DNA of 64,000 bases from Arcuatula senhousia (taxonomy: Eukaryota > Mollusca > Bivalvia > Mytilida > Mytilidae): assembly GCA_963971305.1 (NCBI GenBank), contig OZ020307.1:57285702-57349701 (forward strand). Reading direction: 5' to 3'. Made by a program: the position numbers and the translations under genes. The notes under the pieces are model-generated. The model was given only the letters and a program-made list of their open reading frames with translations. It made no database searches and had not been told where the DNA came from. This document shows, piece after piece, positions 48,093-60,065 of this stretch. Numbering within the stretch: the first letter of the stretch is position 1; each line of letters starts with the position of its first letter.

Positions 48093-48275
48093 TTTCTTCA
48101 AGAACTCGTAAAGAACAAGAAGATGAAAGAGGCAAGGTCCGTAAATCTCACTTTCAGATATATCGACGATGTCCTCTCTGTAAACAACGCTTCGTTTGTT
48201 AGTTGGATTGAGTTAGAGATTAAGGAAACCACCGAATCATCCAATTGCCTCAAATTTTGTATGGACCTGATTTAA
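48093..48275 (+). pseudogene. Penelope-like RT fragment with YIDD box
   Basis: An open stretch reads FLQELVKNKKMKEARSVN then LTFRYIDDVLSVNNASF, WIELEIKETTESSNCL. YIDD (48159-48170) is the catalytic pair of the RT palm. In the family, this part directly follows the LFLYSYE-EFI residues that end the fragment at 38117, and the two fragments overlap by about three residues (EFI versus a mutated stop-FL). Same strand, no stops inside. After residue ~60 the similarity ends at TAA (48273). No GIY-YIG endonuclease part was seen. Confidence 0.8.
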
Positions 48276-50004
48276 TGTTAACTTTTAATTCACAGATTTA
48301 AACCTCGAGATAAAAGTTGTGTTTTTGTGTTTTTTTGTAGGGTTGCGGGGGAAGGGGGGTATTTACCGCATAATGCGTAATGGGGCCAAACCATGGACTT
48401 TTTTACATTGCCATGCAAAGAATTTAATTTTGAGAGCCAATATCAAGGCAGTACAGGCAACTACAGTTTAAGTACAAAGTATAAAAGTTTTATATACAAA
48501 AGAGTTTCAGCATAACGTTTTTTTTTTTAAATATAGATTCCTTTTTTTATTATGTTGATCAAATTATCGTTTCGAAAAAATCATCAAGAAATGACTATTA
48601 CGGCATAAAAGTCCTGGGGAAATACTGTTGTCATTTCTTTCATCAGACATCAGACTTTTTTGACATTCCTCAATCCTGATTATATTTGTGCCAAAACTTT
48701 CTCATGTTACATGTATATATTAAAATGTGTCTATTTTGTTGTGTTTCGGGTATGCGAGTACATGTATTTTTTTCGTTTAAAGTTCTCTAAATTTCTTATT
48801 GATGGACATCTTCTTCAATTTTGTTTCCCATCTCTGCATTACCCGCAGTGTCTTATTGAATTAAACTTTACATACATGACAAAAATAAAACTGCATTATA
48901 AAAGTGCAATTTCGAGGAGCATTACGAATGTTAATTTGATATTGCCGTGTCGCACAAACTGGTGACATGTAAAAGACGTATAAATGTCGAAAGAATATAC
49001 AGACAAATGCAAATCAAATAATTTAGAAGAATGTAATTTCCATCTTGAGTATATCAGTACTGGCATTTAAAGTGAATTTCTAAGTAAATTCAACTTTATA
49101 TGTCAAATAAAAAGTTAAAGGACTCACTGTATGGAAAGAGCGAAAGGGAAAAACGGTTGATTTCTGTGCCCCGATGTAGTTTACTCCTGTGTCATTGTTG
49201 TATTGTGGGTAAAACAGACGATTGTAAACATCAGGAAGACGAAAATATGTCATTTAGGTAGAAAAATAGATATACTAGTGTTGTAAAGGTTCATTTGTAG
49301 TTTCTTACTTGTCACTCTATTGTTTTCTAACAAGTTTTAAATCAATAGATAAATAATGTCAGAAATATCGCAATGAAAAAACAAAAAGTTAAAATGTTGA
49401 AAATCGCATAATTCTTTGGCACATCTGTAAGCAATAAGTAAGTGTAAATATTCTTCATAATACTTTAGAACATATTCTACTGTCGAAGATTAGAAATTGT
49501 CCTCTCAAATGATTTTACAGCTGTGTTTAACTTATTAGGCGAATGTTTATTGTGTGCCCTGCTGCTGTTAAGTTCTGTGCACGCTGTAGTTAATTTGAGA
49601 GCAGTTTTTAAAGTAGCGAAAGTTTATTTATGTGTTCTGATAAAACTTATCAGAATAGAAAAAAGCCTTTAATTTGTAGAAAAACTCATTTCTAAGTAGC
49701 AGTTTGCGTTTTTAATCTTTATTTGATGGAATATCTTATGAAAGGTTAACAAAAAACCTACAATAAGTAACTGATTTGTTGGTTTGTAAACACTCAATAA
49801 AAAGGGTTGAAGAAATGCTGTCGTTTATTTCCGAGTTCACGAAAGTTGATTTCTGAGCAGCAAAAATTGATGTAGTTTATTTCTGTGCTATTTATTTTTA
49901 TTATAATTAATTTTTATTGTTTGATGTTATAACATGAATGTGCTTTAAATACAGGCTAGTGGCACTATTGGAAATATTTTTTTTTTCAATTTCAGAAATA
50001 TAAT

Positions 50005-50334
50005 ATGGATAAATTAAAATGCGAATATTGTAATTTTTTTTCTGGCATATTCAACGACACAATTTTGCATTTTGTCCATAACCATTCCAAGGAAAAAGTA
50101 AATATCAAAATTAGAGTGGATGAGAAAAAGAACAAGTTTAAACATTTAAAATTTTATTTGAGACCAGAAGATGAAATTCTAAATGAAAAAAAAACATTGT
50201 ACCAGATGAATAAAAAATTTACAATAACCGTTGTTGATTTTGATGATGTTTTGGAACCCCCATTGTCTATTGATGTTGGGTATAAAACTGTTAGTTTTAT
50301 TGTTCGGAAATATTATTTTGAAATGTTATCATAA
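50005..50334 (+). CDS. 109-residue C2H2-finger-like ORF inside the 3-kb transposon
   Basis: An ORF starting MDKLKCEYC, with C6-x2-C9-x12-H22-x4-H27, the exact spacing of a classical C2H2 zinc finger. A Lys-rich segment (residues 30-50) and FTITVVDFDDVLEPP follow. Just upstream is TTTTTCAATTTCAG, a good splice acceptor, so this may be an internal or second exon. It stops at residue 109 (TAA), or may splice earlier. No known domain beyond the finger was recognised. Composition differs from the AT noise ORFs (balanced charged residues). Position within an otherwise non-coding transposon suggests an accessory or remnant transposase N-terminus. Confidence 0.55.
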   Translation: MDKLKCEYCNFFSGIFNDTILHFVHNHSKEKVNIKIRVDEKKNKFKHLKFYLRPEDEILNEKKTLYQMNKKFTITVVDFDDVLEPPLSIDVGYKTVSFIVRKYYFEMLS

Positions 50335-50749
50335 ACAAACCGAATACTGTATAGCAGGAAATCGAGACAGGTTTATTTTGCGATTTTCGCACTGACATTG
50401 CTGCACCTAAATTGAAAAATTACACGACGCGATATGTGGCCTCCATTTTAGTCTAAATGGACAATACGATTACTGTGCAAATTTAAGACTGTGTTAACTA
50501 AAACTCAGTAGTACTTCCAGGAAAAGCAAAGACGGTCGGTGCGAAAAAAATCCCAGGTTTACAGCCTACAAAAATAACTCAATACATACTATTCTATTCT
50601 ATTCTGTATAAATATAGATTTCATCACCAATTAATTTTGTCGTGCTTTGTTTAAAGAGCTTTATATATTATTTTTGTAATTTATAGAATAAGTAAAACAT
50701 TAGATGGTTTAGACAGGAATTATAAATGAACACTTGTTTTAAAATTATC

Positions 50750-51552
50750 CTGGGGCCGTGTTAACGAAGGTGTCCTAGGATTAGGATGGTCTTTGGACAT
50801 GTCTCGGTCCTAAGTCGTGTTATTGAAGGCATCCTAAAAAATGGCACGTCCTAAATTTGGTCCGTAATTAAGGTTGTAAAAATTGTTATCCTAGGACCAT
50901 CCTTGTGACTTTAAATTTAAAAAAAGTGTCTGAAATAGGTTTTATCCCCTTGAATTAGAGTTGTATGTGGCCCAACTCTCATTTTTGATATTTTACTTTC
51001 TACATTAAGCAAACTAAGATATTTTTGCCATTGATTAAATTTTCCCAATAGTGACCTATATATTGGCGTTTTACCTGTTACATTTTGACGATATTATTAT
51101 ATATGTGGTACTACACTTTTGAAATTAACATTTAACAGTTCATGTGGATATTTGCTTCCCAAACCTAGGGATTTACTTTTGGTATTAGTGATTAAAGCAA
51201 CGCGCAGAACAAAAAGGAATGGAGAAATGCAATGATATTGCAATACATTATTTTTATTCTCTAAAAAAAACCAAAGGCAATGCAATAAAAATACTTAAAT
51301 CTATTTTGCATTTGAAAATGTAAAACAAAAAAGTTTTTTTCAAACGCCTTCACATCGGCGTAAATGCATGACATATGGCTATTCAGGATTATCCTTAATT
51401 CGTATAAGGATGGTCCTATTTAAGGTTATCCTAAGATGGTTTCGTTTTACATCCTTGGACGCGTCTAAGGATGATCCTTTTTACATCCCATTTTAAGTCA
51501 TAAGACATTGTTTAGGATACAGCTTAGGACAGCTTCATTAACCTGTTCCCTG
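50750..51552. mobile_element. ~800-bp MITE nested in the 3-kb transposon
   Basis: Left CTGGGGCCGTGTTAACGAAG with GTGTCCTAGG; right, on the other strand, CAGGGAACAGGTTAATGAAG with CTGTCCTAAG. The TIRs are ~30 bp with about eight mismatches. Many GGATGGTCCTA/TCCTAAG words occur in both ends. The target duplication is not clear. The ORF at 51097-51285 (minus) inside it has no recognised motif. Confidence 0.6.
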
Positions 51553-53749
51553 ATTTAGAGTTAGAACTAAAGTTATATTTCCATTATTTGATCTGATTTT
51601 CTAAGGCCAAGTATTTATAACTCAGAACGAAACATTCGCAACCACACAAATAAACTTCCGCGGGCTCTGAAATATACATTCGCATGTAGAAAATCAGCAC
51701 AGAAATATACATTCGCGGTGCAAATTTTAACACCAACTCTTATTTCATCGATCTGTCTTGAACCTTTGCATAATTAAACTTTATTTATCAACAATAGAGT
51801 TCTATATATACTTAAATACCCGATGAACAGTTTTTGTTCACTTGAATTTCATCTGCAAGTGTTTTATTTTTGTAATTTTTCCAAAAAAACGTGTTTTATT
51901 TATAAATTGACGACTTTTTGTGATCAAAATAGCTTATGACATAAAAATGCAAGTAAAACTTGAATAAACTAAATCGTTACTATCTAATGTTGAAATCACC
52001 GACAAAGCAGGATATGTAATTATTTAATAATTAAAAAAATGGCAGAAAAAACAGACGACTTCATTTTGAGCACAGCAATAAACTACATCGGGGCACAGAA
52101 ATCAACCGCTTTTCCCTTTCGCTCTTTCCATACAGTGGGACTGAGTTTATGATCATTTTTTATTTCTTACTTCTGTAAATCATTGTTAATTGCTACTAAA
52201 AAGGTCACTGTAAATTGGTTTGGGAATTCTGAAGTTTAAAATTTGTATTTTTGTTAATATATATAATTAAAGTATTTTTGCTGATTATTTGCTTTCAAAA
52301 TTCAATCATTTGATTTTTTATTCAGTTTAGATTTTCGAGGACTGGAAAATGTAATTATGGAATATTGTCAATTGAACTTCAATTTTGTTTGCAAATTAGA
52401 TTTAAATCACAGCCAATTCATATACTTTGCGCTTCCTGTTTTTCTTCAGAATAACACATATTTATTCTTAATTTTGCACTTGTACGGTTTTTGTACCAAT
52501 TGGGTTATTTTTCAGGCGAACCCTTTTCACTCAGTTATAACCATATTTGCAAGTGACAAAAGACATTTATTTTCGTAACAACTTTAATGTTTCAACGACA
52601 TGAATAAGTTTAAAGTACTTCTATCGTTTTCTAGACATACTAGAAGGTCTCGGTACCTTGTGATGTAAATCTGTTAAAATGTTATAGACGAATAAAAACA
52701 AAATAAATGTATCAAGAATTTTAAACAATTATCTTTTTTGTCAAGGGCAAAATATATCCAGTCATTGGAAGCTAATAGTTATTGCTTTTTACAAACTTTA
52801 TGCTGAATAAATTAATACATTTATTCGACAAAAAAATGTGTAGTTAGTGACACCGATTTAATAAATAAACATGTACCTAATAATACCATAACACACATAT
52901 GGTGGGACTTTACTCTTTTGTTTCGGGCATTTTGTAGTTTTTTAATATTTTACATTTAGCATTTCCTTATTAACTGTATCGGCACTTAATTATCAGGAAC
53001 CGTTTCTCAAAAGCAAAAAATGCCTTTAAACAAAAATTCAAACCAATCAATGCAACAGCTCGTTCCAAGTCTTCGGAATATAATGAGTTAATCTCTTTTT
53101 AATATACATATATTGTTTCCTTATTAACTTCATTCCACAGACGTTAAAATATTATTCAGTATTTTCCCCCGCAAGAAACCGACTTAAGCAGACGTCATGT
53201 TACCTTTTTTTTATAATTACTAATACTGTGCGTAAATGCATTTTGTTATTGAAGTTAAACTGCCTGTTTTGTTTCTCTAGCACAGACAATACATCATAAT
53301 TTGATATATATAATAGTTTTCTTAGACTCTTTGCGTTTCTTTATTGTCAACGATACAATGTTTTCCCAAAGCGGATATAGTATTTCAAAAGATTTAATAA
53401 GATATTATTTGGAAAGGCTCCACTTTAATATCCTTTAAGCTGGTCACGAATGCTGCCTATGATAGACACGTTTATTTTAAGGATGGGATGCTCATGTTGT
53501 CAGGTTAGTTGAAATAAAAAGACAATATAAGTCAAAAGTCTGCTACATATGTAAGTTTTGTTGCTTTTCTTTTACTTTTATAGAACGGTAAGATGCGCAT
53601 TAAATGGCGATAAAGTGCGAAATGGGATTGGACCAAGTTCTTGAACCAACTTCTGTCATCTTCGTTACGTCGGATCTGTGTTTCTTTGTAAGGTTTTTAG
53701 GAACCTGCAAGAAACCATTTCAAAATGTCGATTTAACAGGGCATGAGAA

Positions 53750-54100
53750 TTTCAAAAATCCGAAAGGGCAACGACAAAACCAGTAAACATTAACGAGAAC
53801 AGCATGAAGAAACACAAAACATAAAAACGCAAAAACAACTGAATGCGAACTTGTAACAAGAGTTAACTCATGTGCTCAGGAAGAGTGAGCAGTTTTTTTC
53901 TTGCTATAGCACACCGGTAGCGCTGACAATAATCAATTCAGCATGTCAAATCCGATAAAGAAATACAGAACAAATCGCAATGACAAACCAACATATGCAC
54001 TCATCTGATAGATAGATATCCGTATTTGCCTATAAGCGCTCACTGGAGTCTGCTACAAGGGCGAATCTCTCAAACTATAAACTAAAGAGGGATTTATAGA
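53750..54100 (-). repeat. Dispersed repeat family B, uninterrupted copy
   Basis: AAAAATCCGAAAGGGCAACG, ACAAAACCAGTAAACATTAA, GCACACCGGTAGCGCTGAC, TCATCTGATAGATAGATATCC. Co-linear with 31195-32210 minus the SINE, which confirms the empty-site structure of that insertion. Confidence 0.65.
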
Positions 54101-54109
54101 AGCAGTAAG

Positions 54110-55380
54110 CTTGTTGCCAAATCCAAGAAAAATAAATATATTTCAACTATATGTGCATTCAACAACAAACAAAAGTCAAGATAAAGATACGATTGTTTAA
54201 ATTATTGTTGTAACATTTTGAAAGAATTTTAGGATTGAACAATAAAATTTAATAAAGCCATTTGATTACAAATCTATTTTAGCATATTAGTGTCCTTGAA
54301 ACTAAACTAGCCACAGAAACAACTAAACACTATAATAAAGCAATCCCTTTCTTTTCCTTATCTTGTTTTGCAAAAATGCTACATGCTATCAGACAAAGAA
54401 AAAGAATTGCAACAACTTAATGTCTCATCACATTTGTAATTAAATAAGAGAAATGCCATCATATTGCCTAAATAGAAACAAATGTGTCAGATTTGATCGA
54501 GATTTATACCTTTAACAAGTCGTAAACCATCTCTTTTGGGTCCGAAGAAATATTTTTGATTGATGTATGGTTTAAGTAGTGCTGCGCCGGAAACGGACTG
54601 TCTGCGGAAGTCATATCTGATTTATAAACATGGACAGGAAGCTAATTTTATTAAGTTTGTATTGATTTCCAGGGCTATCATCACTTATGACAAAACAAGT
54701 GAAAATGTTCATATACAAAGTGCGTTAACTTGAAACAAGTGATATTTTTCATGTTCTATAAAACGATAATATACTTATAGATCGACTATTTAATCTTTTA
54801 TAGGGCAGGTAAATGAACTAACTATATAAAGTCAGGCGGCATCTAAAACACAAGGAAATGTTCCACGTGGCAAATGAATTAATACATGTACAACTACATT
54901 GTAGAGATTTACCAGAGACATTCAGTATAGATGATCATCAGTCAAAATACACACAGATAATTTAATAACCTTTATTCACAGCAAACCTTAGTTTGTCGGT
55001 AACGCCCAATTCATAATTACACCTCGGAAGGTCATTTTTTAAACAGAGAGTTGTGTGCCCCATTTGGTATAAAGCATAATCCTGTAACCTTACATGCGGG
55101 ATCGTCAGGCCTTAGCGAAAAGAAAAACTATTCGCAAATCCCCCATGTGATACACTGCGTTTATAATTTTACTCAATATGGCTGGCATTTGTTTTTGCTA
55201 TTGGACTCGTGATCTCAATAAAAGAGGAACGGCGTGACTGATACTATAATAGAGCTGGTGGATCGTTTAAGTTATGTCCCTTTGTTATTTTCGGTCTTAA
55301 ATAAAATTCAAACAATATATACTTGAAAAAGTGTAATAATTTCGACCGGAGTTCGCGTTGTTGATTGATATTCAGTTATT
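54110..55380. other. No supported feature
   Basis: AT-rich sequence without a protein-like ORF, inverted structure or repeat that I could match elsewhere in the window. Confidence 0.35.
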
Positions 55381-55384
55381 TTGT

Positions 55385-55505
55385 TTTTCCATGTTTAACA
55401 TGTTGTCAGTTTTTGTCCTGTTCTTGTTGGTGTTAACTGGTGTTGTCTCTGCCCTTTCGGACTTTTGACATTCGGATACCCCATTGGTACCTCTGCTTCC
55501 TTCAT
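55385..55505 (+). repeat. Dispersed repeat family B, short copy
   Basis: CATGTTGTCAGTTTTTGTCC, TGTTCTTGTTGGTGTTAACTG, CCCTTTCGGACTTTTGACAT and GGTACCTCTGCTTC: the same end of family B as 17075-17195. Confidence 0.7.
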
Positions 55506-55589
55506 ACATTTGTTTAAAATTAAAATTTGTGACCAACCTGTTTGACCTATAATTATTATCTGTAAATATATTAATTAACGTTTAATACC

Positions 55590-56010
55590 CCTTCTTGTAA
55601 GAGATGGGGCTATATTGCAACCACCTTGTTCGTCGTCTGTCCGTCAGTCCGTCCGTCCTTCCAATTGTACGTCCGTTACAAACTTTTGTAACAGATTTCT
55701 CGGCTTCTACCTAAGGAATTGATTTAAAACTTGGTATACAACTTAAACATAATGGGTTGTACCGTGCATCCTCTTTCCAGGTCAGTCGCTCATCTACTAC
55801 CAATTTTCCGAATGGTCAAGTGGGGGTTTCCTTAGCACAACTAAGTACAACCCCTTATTGAAAAAGATATGGTTCGTTATTGTTTTCTTTAAACCAGACA
55901 TTATAAGATCACAATGAAAGTAGGAGGTTTGGTGTCATAAAACCTGGTTTAACCAAGCAAGTCCGTATCACTGTATTCTTCATTTTCCCTTTCTGATGTT
56001 TTTGCCTTGT
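55590..56010 (+). repeat. Two repeat fragments: GTCCGTC element and family A-like
   Basis: At 55590-55770 a TCGTCTGTCCGTCAGTCCGTCCG stretch and ACTTGGTATACAACTTAAAC resemble the start of Helentron-like bivalve elements. At 55905-56010 TAGGAGGTTTGGTGTCATAA and ACCTGGTTTAACC resemble diverged family A. Confidence 0.45.
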
Positions 56011-56824
56011 TTTGTCTTTTCTTCTTGAACATAAAGACTGATGATCGGTAAGTTTGTTCTCATTTGTCTCATAATTAATATGCTTTGAGATTCGCACTTA
56101 TAACTATTACATTTTGCTCTGGTTAACATCTTGGTTGCTTTTACAAATCTTATTTAGACAACTTTTATGTATATATTCTATAAATGTTCAACTATAAAGT
56201 TTGACACTACAGTTGTTTATTGTCTATAAATGAATTTTTTATTCCCACAATGGTCATCAATATTGAAAATAAAATTTATCTCTGATATATATATGCGCGT
56301 AGAAAAATAAGAATCGATGAACGTTAAATTCATTTGAATTTCATTAATTTAAAATGTGTGAAAGAAAGCTTTATATTTTGCTGTTACTTTTAAGCTGTGT
56401 TGGTATAAAACCTTGAACTATGGCTATATATTGGCATACTGTATCATTTTGAACCAACCGATACCCTTTTGCAGATATCTTTATAATGACAATAAAAGCG
56501 AAGAAATAAATGCACGTTGGTCCAAGAAAAGTCCATTTTGGTAAACATAAATTTTGACCATTGCATCAAATGATGAAATCAACTATTTAATGATCTTTAC
56601 ATGCTATAGTCATATAGAGTCTATTTTACTTTTACCTTTCTGCATTCATGACTCAAATGGTCGGTTAAATGTAAGCACGTGTTTATTTTTACGTTACTAG
56701 AACTTCTTTCATGCTTCGTTGATTGCTATTTTAAATCTAATTCGTTTCTGCGATTTTTTAACGTGTTTTTCTATAGTGGGAACCTATGACAGGGAATCAT
56801 GCGCTGATAGACAAACACATGATT

Positions 56825-57400
56825 TCTATCTCTCAGATGATGAATCAAGAGGCTCGAAAGAGCCTGAATCGCTCACCTTGTCCTTAAGCTATAAAGGGTC
56901 ATCTGTCTTCCGACATCTTTAACCCAATGAAGAATTGTGTAGAGCTTGGTAAGCTAAAGGTTAAGGTTAAAACAATCAACAGCTTTTCTCTTTCAGAATT
57001 TTTTTTATTCTAAATGGCAAAAAACATGACATGAAAAAATAATATAAGGGATCATCTGAAAACTCAATGAGCTGAAGGTAAAGGAGCACACAGTTTTTCT
57101 ATATCCACAATTATAGTTTATATTATTAATATTCTAACAGGCAAAAACATTAACAACGGGTTTTATCTTTGAAAAGCCATAACCCCTATAAGGGGTCATC
57201 TGACAACTTGGACCCAATGGAGACTTGAATAGCTTAATGAACTGACGATTTAAGCAAGCGACAGGTCTTCTCTATCTTCAATAGTTTTAATTCTACTGAG
57301 CAAAAACATGAAAAAAACGCTTTTTTGACCTTTAAGGGGTCATTTGACGACTTCCACTGAATGGAGACTTTTCTATAGCTTTTGATTCCAAAGATTCTAA
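56825..57400 (-). mobile_element. AGCTCACC-type element end with ~150-bp tandem units
   Basis: CAAGAGGCTCGAAAGAGCCT-GAATCGCTCACCTTG is the inverted form of the right end of the element at 44555-46112, hairpin included. Behind it are four units marked by AAAGGGTCATCTG at ~56893, 57045, 57190 and 57339, each with AATGGAGACTT-like and TTTTCTCTATCTTCAATAG-like blocks. Same terminus, different core from the 44.6-kb element. Confidence 0.6.
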
Positions 57401-57479
57401 GATCATTCGGATTTTCTAATCTTGTTTCAGCTTTATATGACAATTGAAGTGATTTTACCATATCATCTAATTAAATTTA

Positions 57480-58785
57480 GTAACAACGGCCATGTTGTTA
57501 ATTATTGAATCTTTTTTCAAATGAGGATCGTTTGTTGCCATCACTTCATAATTCATTCATGCAAAGTTTGTTTCAGTTAGATTAGTTGAGTGGTTTCAGA
57601 GGAAAAGATTTTGGAAACTTTTTATGTTCGATAACAGGCAAGTGGGTTGTTGAAATGGTTTTACCCAGATACACGTATTCAACGACTTAAATGACTGTTG
57701 GCAATGCGAAGAGTGTGTTACTTGCCAGATCAACTGAGTTCACTCTCGTTTAGAAGTGAGTCCTGTTGCTCATAGATGTAACAGCTTCATTGTCCATCCG
57801 ACAGATTATTCGATACCCAATCGATGTACATGTATCTACGAGCATATATGTCTGTTCAGTAAAGACAACAGCGTACCGAGGGCCAAAATGACCCTGTTAG
57901 CGGCATTGTTTTTCAGACGTGAGGCTCAATCAAAAAAATCATGAAGCAGTGTATTTATTTTCACCAACAAATTCTAAAAATATCAGTTGGAATACGTAAG
58001 ATTTACAAAACAGTTCGTCAGTTTCATAAATTGTCTAATATGTCATTTCATTATTCTCTTTTTGTTCGTTATATAACTTGTTTTTTTTTAGGAAAAATCT
58101 CTCCATTCGTTGATTTATTTTTCCTTTGATTGTGTTGGTATAAAAGAAGATCCTGTAACAGAAGCAACTAATCGCCGTACATGACTGATTTATTTAGGAC
58201 AGACCGGCATTACCGTACGTTACAGATACATCAAAGGTGCCATTAAAGCGTTACCGTATTATTTACTTCACTGACCATTTGATTAGGGATAAATATATTA
58301 TTAGGAAATGTCTATAATTTGTTGTCTCGTGTGGGAAATATTGATAAATCATAACTAATTGCGTATTTAGAGCCGCACTGTTATAACGTCAATGATGTTT
58401 GTTCTTAGTTGAGTTTGTGGCTGCTAGTGTCTCTAGAGATTGTTCTTTGGTTTGAAATGTGGTTTTATGTCTTCTGTGTTACTTTATTGTCCGTATAGAT
58501 CTTAATGCTTTCCTTATTTTACTTCATTGATAAGTGGACAGAGTATAAATTCACTGAGTCTTGGTGCACTTTATTATATCAAGTATGTGGAATATATACT
58601 AACCTAAATTTGTCTGCTTCTCTTTGCTTTATTTGCAAATCTTCAAACTTTTAAAATTTTGTTAAAACCGTTATTCATGATTAAAATTTAATTGAAAAAT
58701 ATTTTATTAATTCATCCTAGACGGTCATTTTTTTTTTGTTTTTGTTGTTGTTGTTTGTATTATGATTGATTGAGTTGGTGTTTAC
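57480..58785. other. No supported feature
   Basis: ORFs at 57756-57944 and 57941-58129 have no recognised motif. No inverted repeats or matches to the other families were seen. Confidence 0.35.
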
Positions 58786-58791
58786 CCCCTT

Positions 58792-59034
58792 GGGGCTCCT
58801 CATGGGGGTTACCAGGAATCAAGTAATCAGCATATTTTTTTTGCCAAAGTAATCAAATAATCATATCTTTTTTAGAAATGTAATCAAAAACTTTTTCCCT
58901 ATGGGAATTAAGAAATCAATAATTCAAACCTTGGTAATCTAATAATCATTAAATATTTGCTGTTGTAATCAAGTAATAACCTTTAGAATGGCCTGGGAAT
59001 CGTATAATCAAAAACCCCATGAGAAGGCAACCCC
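58792..59034. mobile_element. MITE with GGGGCTCCTCATGGGG-type ends
   Basis: Left GGGGCTCCTCATGGGGGTT, right AAACCCCATGAGAAGGCAACCCC, an inverted pair of ~20 bp. The interior consists of imperfect repeats of AATCAAGTAATCA and similar words (GTAATCAAATAATCAT, AATCTAATAATCATT). Confidence 0.6.
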
Positions 59035-59049
59035 TTGCAACGCTATATA

Positions 59050-59215
59050 GGTTATCAAAAGGCGATGAACATGAAAAGGATGATAAAATGAACATGAAAC
59101 GATGATTATAAATGAAATAAGGGGATTGGGTGGGAAACAAAGGAATAGTAAATTTTAAAGAACCACAGGAAAGGTGAGAGGTGGGTAGGGGCGTATTATA
59201 TGTTAGGTTTTAGTA
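59050..59215 (-). mobile_element. Decayed SINE 3' part
   Basis: GGCGATGAACATGAAAAGGATG, AAAATGAACATGAAACGATG and GGTGAGAGGTGGGTAGGGGCG correspond in order to the tail half of the ~500-bp SINE (GATGAACATGAAAGTGATGA, GGAGTGATGGGTAGGGAC). Highly diverged. Confidence 0.45.
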
Positions 59216-59827
59216 AGCACTCCTTTTTTACACACGTCAAAAATTTAGAGAGGGAGCGAAGAAAGTAAGCGTGTTTTTTTTTTAGGATTGGTAAAATATT
59301 TGCAAATAATTAAACCACCAACCAACCACAAGCGTAAATGTACCGTTAGTCATAATTAAATGTTCCTAAGTAATAAAAGTGGGTGTAAAGAAAACGATTT
59401 ATTTTGGAATGCTTTATATGGATATGTTCAAGAGTAACCTCTCGTTACATGTAGCAGCAATTGAATAAAATAATTGGAAGAAACATGTAGAAAACAAAAA
59501 ACAAAAACAAGTTTCCACACCCAAAATTTGATCCACATTGAAGATAGTAAACCGATCAATGATATTGACCATATGATGTGTGATTTCCACTGCTTTAAAA
59601 AACAACCATCGATCAGTTACTAATACCAGAAAGTAACGATAGCAAAAAAAAAAACAAAACATCTTATTGTATGAATTAAGAAAGTAGACACATCTATATC
59701 AAGCAAAAAACCTCATAATGATTAAAGGATAGGATAAGATTGATTCAAATTTTACAAATTGCAGCTGTCGTCTATTGTTTATCCGTTATCAACATTTAAA
59801 TATAATATAACTTGTAATTGCTTTTAA

Positions 59828-60065
59828 AGAAAATAATGAGATGTGGAATAAGTGTACGCGACACAGCCCACAATCAAGCGGCAATTCAGAAAATCCACAA
59901 TGGACAATCGCCAGCAGCCTTCAACGAGGCCATTTGGCACTGCTCGCGGTTCTGCAATTGGCCCATGGTCTAAATAAAATGCATATAATTCAAACCCAGT
60001 CCTGAAATAGTCACAGATAGACCCCCTTCTTAAACAAGGAACAGAAAACATCAAAAAGACAAGTA
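59828..60065 (-). repeat. Repeat family D, 3' part
   Basis: AGATGTGGAATAAGTGTACG-CGACACAGCCC, GCCAGCAGCCTTCAACGAGG, CTCGCGGTTCTGCAATTGGC, GATAGACCCCCTTCTTAAAC. Nearly identical, inverted, to 62740-62976, so these two copies are much closer to each other than to the 11-kb copy. Confidence 0.8.

Larger units (their letters stand above)
49125..52137 (+). mobile_element. 3,013-bp DNA transposon, 67-bp TIRs, 5-bp target duplication
   Basis: The left end CACTGTATGGAAAGAGCGAA and the inverse of the right end agree over ~67 bp with about four mismatches, through GTTGATTTCTGTGCCCCG and ATGTAGTTTA to CTGTG. Both sides carry GGACT (49120-49124, 52138-52142). Words from the TIR (TTGATTTCTG, ATTTCTGTGC, GATGTAGTTTA) recur inside both ends, near 49845-49900 and 51660-51720, as expected for transposase binding sites. 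One ORF (50005-50334) and a nested MITE (50750-51552) lie inside. No transposase is visible. CACTG ends suggest EnSpm/CACTA, while a 5-bp duplication with CAC ends fits Transib/RAG-like elements better. Strand is assigned by the ORF. Confidence 0.85.

Noticed and set aside
51097..51285. Minus ORF in the nested MITE, considered as the missing DNA-binding exon of the coiled-coil gene
   Set aside because: No Trp/Arg pattern of Myb or trihelix domains, and it lies inside a MITE within a separate transposon.
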